Assembly (NCBI GenBank): GCA_030770535.1
Contig: JASVEC010000126.1
Location: 1 to 44,840 of the forward strand
Length of the DNA stretch: 44,840 nucleotides
DNA from: Batkoa obscura
Taxonomy: Eukaryota > Entomophthoromycota > Entomophthoromycetes > Entomophthorales > Batkoaceae
Direction of reading: 5' to 3'
Program-made: the position numbers and the translations under genes
Notes under the pieces: generated by a model
The model's input: the letters and a program-made list of their open reading frames with translations, nothing else
Databases searched by the model: none
What the model was told of the DNA's origin: nothing
In this document: positions 1-11,194 of the stretch, piece by piece
Numbering within the stretch: position 1 is the stretch's first letter
Layout: every line of letters starts with the position of its first letter

Positions 1-1250
1 CTCTTATGTTATAACATTTAATAAACCAAAATACAAATGCTAAATCCTTTTGAAAATATTAACATTGATTAAGAGGTAGCATATATATAGCTGTTTAACA
101 CCAAATATGTAGTTTTTAAAAAAGCTCTTTAGCTGCTACTTATTTGATTGTTTTCCAAAGCCTAAAGTCCTTAGGCTTTATTGAAATTTAATCTAAAAAT
201 CTATGCTTAAATAAACAATTAGCCCTGCTGCACAGTTAAATTTAAATAGATATAAAACAACTATCCAAAAGGAGAATTTTAAGTTGTAATAATAAAATCT
301 ATGAAAATCTATAATGAAAATTAAGCTATTGATGAATGTCGATCATATTGAAATTAAATTTTTATAAAAATTTATAATCAAAAAACATGCCATTCGCAGT
401 CAGCCTTTTGATTGGCTCAACAAGAATAATGTTTTTTTAGGTTGTCCCGACGGCACAAGGAATGGAACAAGGGTTTGATTTCTTCCATATTATTGATTTA
501 TAATAATTGATAATAGAACTGACTATCGCTTTAATTAGTATATTGATTTTTTTAAATAAACATATTATAGTTTAATTATTTCTAAATCAATTCAATATCT
601 CTCTTACCTTAATAATAGTTCCGAAGTTTCCATTAATCTCGTCAGGTTAAACTCATAATTGTTTAAAAAAAATCTTACTAACAGCTATGCTAGGTATTAT
701 GAGACTTACCAATTATATTTCGGCTTTTGAGCTCATCAATTTTTAATTTGCTCCATTAATTGAAACTTAATAATTGAGCCTTTCATTTTCTTCGTAATTT
801 TTATCAATCAGTGTACAAAAAACAAGCAATCCTTAAAGTTTACCCTAAAAAAAATCAAAAAGATAAGCATGAAAGAAATATTGAGCCCACTAAATTTAGT
901 AATATCACCATTAAAAATGAGCTCATTTTTGTCCTGTAAAATGAATTCATGCTTCTTTTAGAAGGATTAGTAATTTAACCAAATTGTAAAATTCAAACTT
1001 TGATTCTCCCCACTCAAATCTATTCTCAATAGCCTATTCTTTTCCTTTTTATTAATATTTTATTTGTATTACTCTTTTGAATTTTAATTAAGCTATATTT
1101 ATTTCTTTAAAGAAAATATATACATTACCATCATATAATTCTATCCTGTAATCGTTATAATTCCAATTCAACTACTCATTCTTCCACTTTAAACAATCAA
1201 AAAAATAAACTTAATTTTTTCACAACTTAATTTCAAATTTACAATAAACA
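1..1250. other. Upstream intergenic region
   Basis: No credible gene is seen. The stretch is AT-rich with many stops in all frames. The last 200 bases before the NIPA start become pyrimidine- and A-rich, as is usual for a fungal promoter and 5' leader. No repeat family found elsewhere in the window is recognised here. Confidence 0.5.
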
Positions 1251-3302
1251 ATGGCAGGTATTGAAATAGATGTGAATGGTGATCCAATCTATCGTGCAGT
1301 AGGTATCATCTTAGCTGTATTATCGGGTAATTCAAGTCAAAGCTACATCAATCATTCAGTTACTAATTCATTTGCTCTTAGGCTTATTAATTGGTATAAG
1401 TTTTATCTTAAAGAAAAAAGGATTAATCTCTTCAAGGGTGGAAGGAGAAGGTAGGTTGTCATTATATCATAAAGTTTTGATTATAAATAATTACTTTTTG
1501 AGCATCTATATTTATACTTTTAATTAATAGAAGACGGTCATGGCTATCTAAAATCTACCATGTGGTGGGCTGGTATGATATTGAGTAAGTAATTTAATAA
1601 ATCATTACTGCAAGCCAAATACTTACTCCTTTTATTAGTGGCTTTAGGTGAAGTTACCAACTTTGTAGCTTATATATTAGCACCGGCTGTTTTAGTTACT
1701 CCATTAGGTGCTTTAAGTGTAGTTGTTAGGTATTGATATAAAATATTAACAATATGAATAATGAATGACAAGGCTTGTTTTAGTGCTGTTCTATCTTCTG
1801 TGTTTTTGAAAGAAAGACTTAATTTCCATGGTAAAATTGGATGTATCATTTGTTTATTAGGATCCGTAATTGTAGTACTTCATGCACCAGAGCAAAGTGC
1901 CCCTGGTAAAATCGACCAGTTTATGGAGCTTGCTATTTCTCCGGGTAAAACTAAATTATAAATTTTACTTTTAATAAGACATTAACATATTTAAAATTTA
2001 GGCTTTTTAACATACACTATTTTAGTGATCCTAATATCTATATTTTTAGCTTATAGAATGGCCCCAAAATATGGCAAAAAACATCCCATTATTTATATTT
2101 CTATCTGCTCTTTTATTGGTTCATTATCTGTAGTTACATTGCAAGCAGTAGGTAGTGCCATCATTACCTCAATTTCAGGAGATAATCAATTTACACATTG
2201 GTTTATTTATTTACTGATAGTATTTGTAGTATTGACCATCATAACACAGATCAATTATTTAAATAAAGCATTAAACGAGTTTGTAACAGCAGAAATCACC
2301 CCAATGTATTATGTTACATTTACAACAGCTACGATTGTATCCTCAGCTATCTTATATAAAGGCTTTGCCGCTTCTCCAATCTCTATTGTTACCCTTATTT
2401 TAGCTTTCTTTTGCATCTGTGGCGGAGTTATTATTTTACAAACTTCTAGAATGTATGAAACATTAGCTTTAGAAGAACCTGAAATGAAAGAAAAAGCAAT
2501 CAACATTAATGAAAGTCAAATAGAAGAAAACAATAATAATAGCAACAATTCCTCTAGACCAACAGGTACAATCAGTAACTTAACAGCAAACATTATAAGA
2601 AATGAAAATGATCCAAGTACACATACAAGTTATACATTAACCTCACCAGAAAATTTAGAAGGTACGGAAAGCATTAAAGTAGATTCTAATCGTATGCCTA
2701 CCCCACATCCAAAAAATTCTAGCTTACCAGTTCACATCCAACGTACTATACGACCTCAAGCATCACGAACTTCTACCATGACAGTGGATTCAGGAAAATC
2801 TATGTTAGTTAAATTGAGCAACTTAATCCACCCAGAAAAAGACGATCATTTAAAAAAGCGAACTTTGTTTACAGATGAGCAGTTGGAAGCTTCAAGTTTA
2901 TATAGAAAACCTTCAATTACTAAATTTAATAATGATGCTTTACCTGGATTGTCTCCTGGGTGCGGATTAGCAAGTAATTCAACGGTGGGAATGGATTCAG
3001 GTAGTGTTGGGGACATGGAAGAAGTTGGGAATAGAGTGCAAGAAAATAGTCCAAATTCTTTAATGAAAAATTTGATACGTACAGTATCTAATCCTACTAT
3101 TAGAACAAGATTGAGGTCCAAATCAAATCCAAGTAGACCATTGTCACAGTTTTCAATAGATGGGGCAGTAAATCCTAAATATGCTAGAGGAAAGAATATC
3201 ATAGTCATAAATGAGGAGCCAGAGCAGATGGATAATACAGGAGCAACGATGTCACCTACGGAAATGTCGCCTACCGCTAGTTCATTCCAAAGGAGGAACT
3301 GA
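1251..3302 (+). CDS. NIPA-type magnesium transporter
   Basis: Membrane protein of the NIPA family (DUF803, drug/metabolite transporter fold), expected to move Mg2+ across plasma or endosomal membranes. Six exons are read by eye: 1251-1326, 1382-1450, 1531-1584, 1639-1729, 1784-1944 and 2002-3302. They join in frame to 583 residues. Family hallmarks include ILKKKGLI near the first helix, TPLGALSVVVSAVLSSVFLKE in the middle and GCIICLLGSVIVVLHAPE after it. Hydrophobic helices continue to about residue 300. A long hydrophilic tail (about 280 residues) follows, rich in Ser, Thr, Asn and Pro and probably cytosolic and phosphorylated. The start is the first ATG of the conserved N-terminus. All donors are GT (GTAATT, GTAGGT, GTAAGT, GTATTG, GTAAAA). 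Family assignment is firm; substrate is inferred from the family. Confidence 0.88.
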
Positions 3303-3687
3303 ATTTAAAGCTGAAGTTTATTAATTATTTAACTAATAAGGGAGGAGACTATGGATAATGTTGAGGCTTGAAAAAGTATAAGAAAATGTACTGAGTTGAG
3401 CATGGCATTCTCCCGCTTATACTTTTTTCTTCTATTTTTGTTTTACTAAAAAAATTTAATATCATCTGGCGTATTATTATAATTATATTAAAATAAAAAC
3501 TTTTTTTAATTTTTTTTAAAACTTTTATTATTCGCAATAAGTTAAAAGGCTCTGTAATATTAATTTATTGTTATTAGCATAAAATGATAAAACTTTTCTT
3601 ATAATATGGGCAAGTTTAAAATCCTACTCAAAGTTAAGTTCTAAATGAAATTCATAGTGTTACTTAAAGTTAAATGAAAGCAATATT
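3303..3687. other. Intergenic, 3' of NIPA gene
   Basis: AT-rich spacer, probably containing the NIPA 3' untranslated region. Nothing else is recognised. It ends at the first copy of the hairpin MITE. Confidence 0.4.
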
Positions 3688-3785
3688 TGTGGGTGTTTTT
3701 TTGGCTTCATTACTTTTCTATTTTTAAGCACTATTTGAATGGAAAAATTATTGGTAAAATTCTTAAACGCAAAAAAACATCCCCA
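3688..3785 (+). mobile_element. Hairpin MITE copy 1
   Basis: About 98 bp. It belongs to the family with ends TGGGGATGT...ACATCCCCA and a central TTTTAAGCRCTATTTGA core. The left end is diverged (GTGGGTG). Orientation is arbitrary: plus means the strand reading GGCTTCATTAC near the left end. A TA flank is not clear for this copy. Confidence 0.75.
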
Positions 3786-3975
3786 TTTTTTGATGTTCTG
3801 TTCTATTTGAAGAATCAAATATAATAAAATTCAGTCTTAGGTTTAAACAAAAAAGCTGGTAAGTAATACACCATAGGTAATTTTGTTGCCATGGCTATAT
3901 TCAAAAAGCAACTATATATTCTTATAGCTACTTATTGTATTGATCATATCCTGTAAAAGTACAAAACAAAACATA

Positions 3976-4074
3976 TGGGGATGTATTTTTGTGTTTAAGA
4001 ATTTTACTAATAATTTTTCTGCTCAATTAGTGCTTAAAAATAGAAAAAGTAGTGAAGCCAAAAAAACACTCACA
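3976..4074 (-). mobile_element. Hairpin MITE copy 2
   Basis: Same family as copy 1, opposite orientation, 99 bp. The left end TGGGGATGTATTTTTGTG is well kept and the right end is CACTCACA. It is flanked by TA on both sides (3974-3975 and 4075-4076), which fits a TA target duplication as in Tc1/mariner-like elements. Confidence 0.85.
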
Positions 4075-4076
4075 TA

Positions 4077-5127
4077 TTATTGCTATTATTTACTTATAAT
4101 CAATTTATAGACAAAAGAAGAGATAACATGTTGATCTGCCCTATCATGTTAGTTGGTTTAAACCATATTGGTTGTAATAATAGGTTGTCAGATTTGAAAA
4201 CATTTTTGAAAGATAAACTACTGCAATATCTCAAACCAAATCAATCAAAGATTACTTTAAGTGCTATTCAATTAATCATGACGTTATTAAATGAATTAAA
4301 AGGAAGTATCTTAGCACTCTATCTTATTACTTTTCTAATCTATATAGCTATTCCATATGAGGCTGTTTTTTTAGTTTCATTATTTTTCCTTTTTTTAAGC
4401 GCTATCTGAGTGGAAAGATTATAGTAAAATTCTTAAACAAAAAAACACATCCCCATGTTATTAGGTTTACACTTAGATTATAAAAATAACAGCGAAAGAA
4501 AGTAGTGTTATTCAGTAGCAGTACTTTTAGTTTCTATTGGTGACCCTTATATTAACTTACAATTTAATACTCACGACTTATGGAAAAGGGAGAATACAAT
4601 ATTAAAATTAAGTGAGAATAAAGCAGCTAAATTAGCAATTGAAATAACCTTGTTAACTTATTCCAACTATTGCTACAAATGTGGTGTGTTCTTTAAGCAC
4701 CTTTTTGACTGTGTATTGCACATTAATTCATCAAACATAAACAACTCAAAAGTATCAGAAATTATTCATTCATTAAAAATTTTATTAAATCGTAGCACCA
4801 AAATAACTTTAAATTTGAAATGATCAAGGAAGGAATATCGAATGAGCAATTTTATATTGGTATTAGCATACTTATTGATCATATTAAAATTATTCATCAT
4901 TTTACTTGGTCAATTATAATATTAAATGTTTAACACTGTATGATAACAAAGAGTCTTTACTTTCTAAATGTATAAGCGATAGACCAAAAGATATTCATGT
5001 TTTAGAAAATAAGATTCAATCCTTTATCCTCCATAGTTCTAATTTAAAGCTGGAATACTACATTTCTCTTCGATTTTTTGCTTTCTTAGTATTCTATAAT
5101 TATAATGATAGAGTATTCAATCTATAA
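4077..5127 (+). pseudogene. Decayed fungal transcription-factor-like gene
   Basis: Fragments in more than one frame look like the regulatory part of a fungal Zn2Cys6 transcription-factor family: MLVGLNHI and LKDKLLQYLKPN then ITLSAIQLIM at 4140-4310; YINLQFNTHDLWKRE and ENKAAKLAIEITLLTYSNY at about 4540-4680; then LTLYDNKESLLSKC and LKLEYYISLRFF at 4920-5080. The order suits one gene. No zinc cluster is present: the 5' part stops at MITE copy 2, MITE copy 3 interrupts the middle, and the pieces need frame changes with no clear introns between all of them. The family assignment rests on remembered fungal-specific patterns and is moderate; that the gene is broken is more certain. Confidence 0.55.
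4358..4455 (+). mobile_element. Hairpin MITE copy 3, inside the decayed gene
   Basis: 98-bp member of the hairpin family with core TTTTTAAGCGCTATCTGAG and right end ACACATCCCCA. The left end (TGAGGCTG) is diverged; TA precedes it at 4356-4357. It lies between two coding fragments of the decayed transcription-factor-like gene. Confidence 0.8.
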
Positions 5128-5374
5128 AATCATAAAGTTCTAAAGTTGTTAATAATTTTTTTTAGATTGGCTTTGATACAATTTAATAATTTTATACACT
5201 CAAGTTCAAATTAAAAAAAGTATTATTTTTTGTTTATCTTTCATTTATAAAATTAGTAAAATATCAAAAAAATATTCAATATTAAGCTTTAATTTATTTA
5301 TACATGTTTAATTTCTTATTTATAAATTAAATTGAAAAGTTCTATAAAACCTATATATTATATATTTCTTATTT

Positions 5375-7738
5375 TCACTCTTTCAAATCCTTTACTATCA
5401 ACAGACCATTATTAGTTGTAGTAGCAACTAAAAATGGCTTATTTTTATTCTGACACCATATAACAGTATTAAAATATAACTTAGTTAAAAAATGGGGTTG
5501 AGTATTTTTTAATAATTTTAAATGATACTTTTCATTTTTTAATAAATCCTAACAAATAAATAAACAAATAAATAATATTAAAACTATGTCATTTTACCTT
5601 AGGTATCTCTTTTAATAAGGATAACTGTAACTCTTCGTTTTCGTCTTCTTGTTCCACTTTCACTATACTTACCTCTGAAAATGCCTAAAACAAAATTAAA
5701 AAATAAGATCAATTAACTATTAAAAAATCAAAGCTTCGACTTACCCTATCTCCCCTAGTATTCATACCCCAACACATAAACAAATCCAGCGTGCCTTGAA
5801 ATGTAGTTGTGGCCGTTAAATGATGATATTGACTAGCTAAATACTTAACCGCTGGTGATTTTGGATATGTGTTACATTTATATAATTTACAGCTTAAATC
5901 TAAATCCATAAAATGTAGCCATTTTATACCTCCTTGTTGATCTGAAAATAAGACATACTGTTGATTGTCATAAACAATAGTAGTAGCATTGTTGGGTGCT
6001 GTTCTTGATGTATGTAATTTAAATTTCTTTTCATAATCATTAAGTGATTGAATCATTGCTTTGCCATCGTATGAAAATGTGAATAGGTATTTATTGCATA
6101 ATAAAGTAATGTAGGAGATTGGGGAATGATGAGGTTGGGCAATAAACTTTGGTATTTTATTAATATTGTTTTGATTTAAAATGCAGTCTGTTAAATCATA
6201 ATTGATAATATTCCCTTGTAAACTAATAGCTATTAAAAGGTTATTACTGAACAGTTCAAAATTATTATATAAAATTTCTGGGTGTTTTAAAATTCCTATA
6301 ATATTTTTTGACTCATCTGTTAGTTCAATATGCATAATTTCTTCTTCTTCTTTTATTTTTGGTATTTCAAATAGTCTTATTTTACCATCTTCTCCATTAA
6401 CTACCAAACAACCTAAACTAATACTATTTTCAATATTGATTTTATCCATATTGATATTCCACCACTTCAACTTTAACAGAACACTAAAATTATGCCGAAT
6501 ATTAATAATTAACTTCATTTTCTTTAAGTCCCAAATTTGGATCCAACCTTTTTTATTATCAAAATTAAATTCCATCTTTAATTCACTACCCTTATCTTTT
6601 GAACTACCTGCTACTGCTAAATACTGCCCGCTATAGTCAAAATCAATCCAATAACTACTCAAATTAATATTAAATATTTTGTACCCATTAACTTCCATAC
6701 CATCATATGATTTCAGTTCATACTTTTCTTCTTCGATTCTTAATTTAATATTATCTGATTGAAACATTTGCTCATACTCTCCTTCTTTTACTTCCAAAAC
6801 ATCATATTCCCTTCTTCGAAAATAAATACTGTCAACTAATTTAGGATCACTTATCTCGCTTTCTTCTTTATTTTGAATAAGTTCAAATGTTTTTGGCATC
6901 TTTTGTTTTAATTTATTCTTTTTAGTAGTTGGAAAATTACTCTTAATTTTTTTACTATTCATTGTGGTTTTCTTTTTAACTATCGCTTCTTCTTTATCTA
7001 TTTCATCTTCAGCTACTTCGTCATTATCTATATATTTTTCTTCACTTTCTATTCCATTATCTATATACTCTTCTTCACTGCTTTCATCTCTCTTTCTAGT
7101 TTGTTTTTTGCCTCTTTTTGATTCTGTATTTGTCTCTTTTTTACCCTTTCTTTTTTTAGTTGTAATAGTTTCTGAACCGGATTCTTGTTCCTTTATTTTA
7201 ATTTAACATCTATTTATTCTAATAAGCTCAAAGTAATATTACCTTTTGAATACACTCATCTGTTATAATTTGCGATTCTATCAATTCTTCTTTTACATCA
7301 TTAACAATTTCTTTGCAACTGACTACAGTATCTTTTGTTTTCTTTGTAAAATAATCCTTGATCGAGCTCTTTTTATCTGTTACAGTAGCTGTTGATCAAA
7401 TATAAATATTAATTAAATAACATAAATAACTCTAAGCTTACTTTTCTTTACAATAACTTTTTTAGGTTTTCTGCTAGTTTTCTTGACAACAGTTAACTCT
7501 TGTTCGCTATCCACATTATCTATATATTATATTAACACATTTTTTCATTTGATCCCCAAGTCTCCTTACCTACTCCATCCGTCTCCCCTTCTAGTGTTGC
7601 CTCGTCCACAGTCTCATCCCCATCCACTTGTTCAATATTCGCTTTACTTTTTCCTAAAATGACTTCCCCATCTTCGTTGGTAGTAAAAACATAATTATTG
7701 GAAGTCTTTGCTTTTCTGGGAGGGTTTTTACGTGCCAT
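5375..7738 (-). CDS. WD40 protein, TFIIIC subunit-like (Sfc6/TFC6/GTF3C2 type)
   Basis: Six exons on the minus strand: 7570-7738, 7442-7519, 7243-7388, 5745-7190, 5598-5684 and 5375-5548. They join in frame to 699 residues. The first 230 or so residues are charged and low complexity (RKNPPRKAK at the start; runs of Glu and Lys; SIKDYFTKK), like a nuclear, DNA-contacting tail. A WD40 region follows with blades such as GWIQIWDLKK, DGKIRLFEIPK, HHSPISYITLL, YDGKAMIQSL and, in the last exon, a final blade ending LLIVKDL. The layout (disordered basic/acidic N-terminus plus a divergent propeller) resembles the tauB subunit of TFIIIC, which binds tRNA gene B boxes for Pol III. The exact subunit is inferred. 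It is divergent from MPC1 with 392 bp between starts. Confidence 0.68.
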
Positions 7739-8130
7739 TTAAAGATTGCTTTTGAAAAAAGGAGCTTATGACACTTTTTCAAAAAAAGTTAATGACATTT
7801 TAAATAATGTCGATGCTTTTATTGGTTGGAGATTAGCTATGGCTTAGAAGGAATTTACAATAGATAAAGAAGGTACGTTAACTTGAATTCAGTGTGGGAT
7901 ATAGTAAAACTGGATAATGACTTTAGTTAATAATTAGAGTATATATTCAGCCTTTATAATAAATTTATGATCCTTACGTTATTACTTTTATCTTACCTTT
8001 CACTCTGATATTGACTTTCTAATTTCATTCACTTTATTTTTTCAGGGACAAAATTAAGCACCAAAAAAAATAAACTTCAAAACTCTTATCAATTTTTCAT
8101 TTCTATTCTTTTATAAAAAAACTTAAAAAA
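7739..8130. promoter_or_regulatory. Bidirectional promoter between TFIIIC-like gene and MPC1
   Basis: The 392-bp spacer separates two divergent start codons and must hold both promoters. It has A-rich leaders next to each ATG. No specific factor site could be named. Confidence 0.5.
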
Positions 8131-8901
8131 ATGAGTGGACCAGCCAGCAATTCGATAGCTCAAAGATTAATGACTAAAGTAAAATCCAAAGAATTTCGTG
8201 AGTATCTATGCAGGTAAATAAACCATTAGTAATACTGTTATCCATTCTCATTGATAATTAATCTTTATCTTTAGTACTGTAAGTAGAACATGTACTCTTT
8301 TATAAAAAAATATAAACTTATTATTTTATTCTATTTTTAAAACCTTAAATAGCATTTCTGGGGACCTGGTAAGTCCATGATCCTCAATAACATAAATTAT
8401 TTACTAAATTTTATTTTTTAGTCGCTAACTGGGGTATTCCAATTGCTGCTTTGAATGATTTAAATAAAGACCCAGAATTAATCTCTGGTAAAATGACTAC
8501 AGGTAAGTGTTGAATTTGTTGAACCCTTTATTAACTCTATCAACTCTATCAGCCTATCCAAACTAGCTGTTTTTAATTTTAATTTGTATTTTGTTTTATT
8601 TTGTTCGATTAAGAATAAGTTGGCAGCCCAATATAACTAATTTATCTCCATTTCTCTAGCCCTTTGCCTTTACTCCGCTGTCTTTATGCGTTTTGCATGG
8701 ATGGTCGAACCAAGAAATATGTTGTTATTTGCTTGCCATGCCACCAATGAAGTAGCCCAATTAACTCAAGCTTATCGATTTGTAGATTATCATTATCTTG
8801 GTGAAAAAGCAAAGAAAACATTAACACCACCGGTTGGATTTGAAGATATCAACAAGAAGGTAGATTCACCTGCTGGATTAGAGAAAGGGAAGGGACAATA
8901 G
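8131..8901 (+). CDS. MPC1: Mitochondrial pyruvate carrier subunit 1
   Basis: Small inner-membrane protein that pairs with an MPC2/MPC3 partner to import pyruvate into the matrix. Five exons: 8131-8213, 8275-8278 (only 4 nt), 8353-8368 (16 nt), 8422-8502 and 8660-8901. They join in frame to 141 residues. Conserved MPC1 blocks are present in order: SKEFREYL, then [18 protein letters not shown] spread over four exons, PELISGKMT, and [26 protein letters not shown]. The 4-nt exon supplies the last base of the Ser codon and the Thr codon of STHFW; skipping it breaks the frame and the conserved motif. The C-terminus is about 25 residues longer than human MPC1 and hydrophilic. Family call is very secure; the microexon rests on splice consensus plus conservation. 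Confidence 0.93.
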
Positions 8902-9405
8902 GTGATTAAGTAAAAGACATTTTTTGATAATAATACGTTATATGATGAATACTTTAATTTTTAATTTTTGAATGCGGAATTTTTTAAGAGTTGTTTTCAA
9001 AAATAAATATAGTAGGTTTCTTTATATGTAAATAATGGATTGCTTTTTATTTAATTATTAACAGTTATTTGTCATATTGAAAATTAAAGCCCAGAGTATA
9101 AATTTTAGTTCAAGATATTACAATAATATTTAATATTTTAATCGTTCTTTTAGATGCATCCTATTAATAATAATACACTATATATACATGAAAACACATT
9201 GCTTAAAACGAATTTCATAATATCATTTTTATACATTTACATAAAGCTATATCTACTAATATTTAAACTTATAACTAAGTTTTTAGAGATAAAACTTGAT
9301 CTTTTGATTTTCGTTTTAATTGCTAACCAAAAAAAATAGCTTCTAAAATTTCTATTTTTCAAAATTAATCTTTAATTTTTTTATAATTTCAATCTTAAAA
9401 CGAAA
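8902..9405. other. Intergenic
   Basis: AT-rich spacer with the MPC1 3' end and the promoter of the next small gene. A 61-codon frame at 9154-9339 has composition expected from AT-rich noise and no recognisable motif, so it is not called. Confidence 0.4.
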
Positions 9406-9615
9406 ATGCAGCTCAAAAAAAATAAGTCACCACCAGTAGCCCCTAGCATAGGCTCCACTATCCTCACTATAATTACTAATCAATTACTTTTTCCTTTTCT
9501 TTCTGGCTTTGGTTGGGGTATGTTTATTAATTTAATCGCTTGTTTGGGTATTGGTACTCGATTTTTATATCCTAAAAGTATGGCAATGAGTAGAGCTATC
9601 GGGAAGAGGTATTAG
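9406..9615 (+). CDS. Small single-helix protein, possible Mim1/TOM13-like outer membrane import factor
   Basis: A single exon of 69 residues starting at ATG 9406. It has a lysine-rich start (KKNK), a hydrophobic stretch with a glycine pattern (LLFPFLSGFGWGMFINLIACLGIG, about residues 27-51), then RFLYPKS and a basic end (SRAIGKRY). The order N-x-LL-x-PF-x-x-G, G-x-G and a following YP resembles the core of fungal Mim1 (TOM13 family), which helps insert helical proteins into the mitochondrial outer membrane. Mim1 proteins are short with one helix, so size fits. It lies next to MPC1, but shared regulation is not shown. Homology is suggested, not proven; another small membrane protein is possible. 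Confidence 0.5.
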   Translation: MQLKKNKSPPVAPSIGSTILTIITNQLLFPFLSGFGWGMFINLIACLGIGTRFLYPKSMAMSRAIGKRY

Positions 9616-10193
9616 ATCAAAAGGGATAGCTAGGTTTGGTTTAAGGCGTATTGTTTTTTTAGATATTAATATATCAATAGTATCTAGAGTTAGAGCTTAT
9701 ATAAACGAATTTTTTTGTATGGTGATTGAGTAGAGCAGATGTCAGTTTTGATCCTATTTATAAAAAAAAGTATTAAATCGTGTTTTTTGATCCTTTGATG
9801 TCATTTCTATTAAAACTTATTTTGAATTCAAACGACAAAATTAAATCTATATTAACATTCCCTCAAAGTATCATCTTCATTTATAAATCTTTTGCCTTCA
9901 ATTCTTTTTAAAGTCTAAATTTGATAGAAAAATAGTACTATGTGCCATTGACTTTCTACTCAATACCTCCTTTGTTTCTTTAAATTGTTATCTTAGTATT
10001 TTTACAGTCATTCTTGTTAACAGTATTCTTTTTACATTTTTTTTATAAACCCACTTAACTGATAGGTATGATATTTCAAACTTAAACAAACTAATTAACA
10101 ATAATAATAATAATTTATCAAATATTAGTTATAAAAAATATAACAAGTAACCAAAAAATAATTTTATAAATGATAATTTAATAAATGCATCTC
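9616..10193. other. Intergenic between convergent small genes
   Basis: The 578-bp spacer lies between the 3' ends of the Mim1-like gene (+) and the cysteine-rich gene (-). Only AT-rich sequence with short homopolymer and AAT runs is seen. Confidence 0.4.
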
Positions 10194-10442
10194 TTATTTA
10201 CATTTTAATGATGATGGCAAGGAACCACATCCATCATTGGCACAAGAACATATAACCATATCATTATTTAAAGAGCAAATAAGACCATTGGGGTTAGAAG
10301 CGACAGTTATAACTTTAGTACAGCTTACTTTACAGGTAAAATTCTGTTCCTTTATACCACGGCTGGGAAAATAAGACACTTTACAAGTAGAGAGTACTCC
10401 AGTAATTAAAACTAAATGGTAAATAATGGTGTTTGGTTTCAT
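10194..10442 (-). CDS. Small secreted cysteine-rich protein
   Basis: 82 residues from ATG at 10442. The first 19 or so residues are hydrophobic after a Lys (MKPNTIIYHLVLITGVLST) and look like a signal peptide. The remaining 60 or so residues have eight cysteines, with patterns TCKVSC and CSCANDGC and a C-terminal CK, an even number suited to four disulfides. No named family is recognised. It is flanked by long AT-rich spacers. Small secreted cysteine-rich proteins are common in fungi that live on other organisms, acting as effectors or antimicrobial peptides, but no role can be assigned here. Confidence 0.6.
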   Translation of the reverse strand: MKPNTIIYHLVLITGVLSTCKVSYFPSRGIKEQNFTCKVSCTKVITVASNPNGLICSLNNDMVICSCANDGCGSLPSSLKCK

Positions 10443-11194
10443 TTTTCCAAAACAGTAATAACAACCTGATATCTAAATAAAGAAGTTGTTTTTGTTTCTG
10501 TACAAAAGTCGATTTGCTTTTATACTTTATTTTCAGTCATTTTAATTAGATCATGTACACGAGCATAAAAGCTGATATTTTAGTATCTTCCCCAAAAAAT
10601 TGGAAAATGTGTACAGTTTAAAAAGGTTTTAGCATCACGTTTTGAAGAGTTTCAAAAAAATATAATCAACTTTCATTAAAAAAATGCCAATTTATATAAA
10701 GGTCAAAATTATTAAGTACTTTTGATTAACTAAAGCACAGAATAAAGTAAAATGACAGTTTTAAAAAATTAGATTATATAATTGCTATTCCATTTTTAAA
10801 CTATTGTCATTTTATCAAAGAGACTCGTTAAACACGTAATAAACCTTTTATCTTACTCAATAGATATTTTTCAAATTTTTAAAAACTAAGGAAAAAATGA
10901 ATAACATTCTTTAAAACTGACATAAAACTACCAGTCTATTAGCTGCTAATTGTATTTGCTTTTAGAATCAACTAGCATTTTTCAATTTAAAATTTGTTAG
11001 AATATCAATCTCTTAGTCAATAGTATAATAATCGGATTGATAGGTCTAATGATTATTCAATAAAAAATTTATTTTATAGCAAATAAGTCTCGTCTTTCCA
11101 ATCGCCCCCCTCAAGAACACATTAAATAAATAATATGATACCTTTTTTACAGTAATAAATAAATATTTCGTTAACATCTCGATTTCTTTACATT
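10443..11194. other. Intergenic
   Basis: The 752-bp AT-rich spacer lies upstream of the cysteine-rich gene and downstream of the zinc-cluster-less regulator. No gene or repeat is recognised. Confidence 0.4.

Noticed and set aside
2846-3208. 120-codon minus-strand frame
   Set aside because: Antisense shadow of the NIPA transporter tail.
6202-6636. 144-codon plus-strand frame
   Set aside because: Antisense shadow of the TFIIIC-like WD40 exon.
9154-9339. 61-codon open frame after MPC1
   Set aside because: Low-complexity Ile/Leu/Lys/Asn translation typical of AT-rich noise; no motif.
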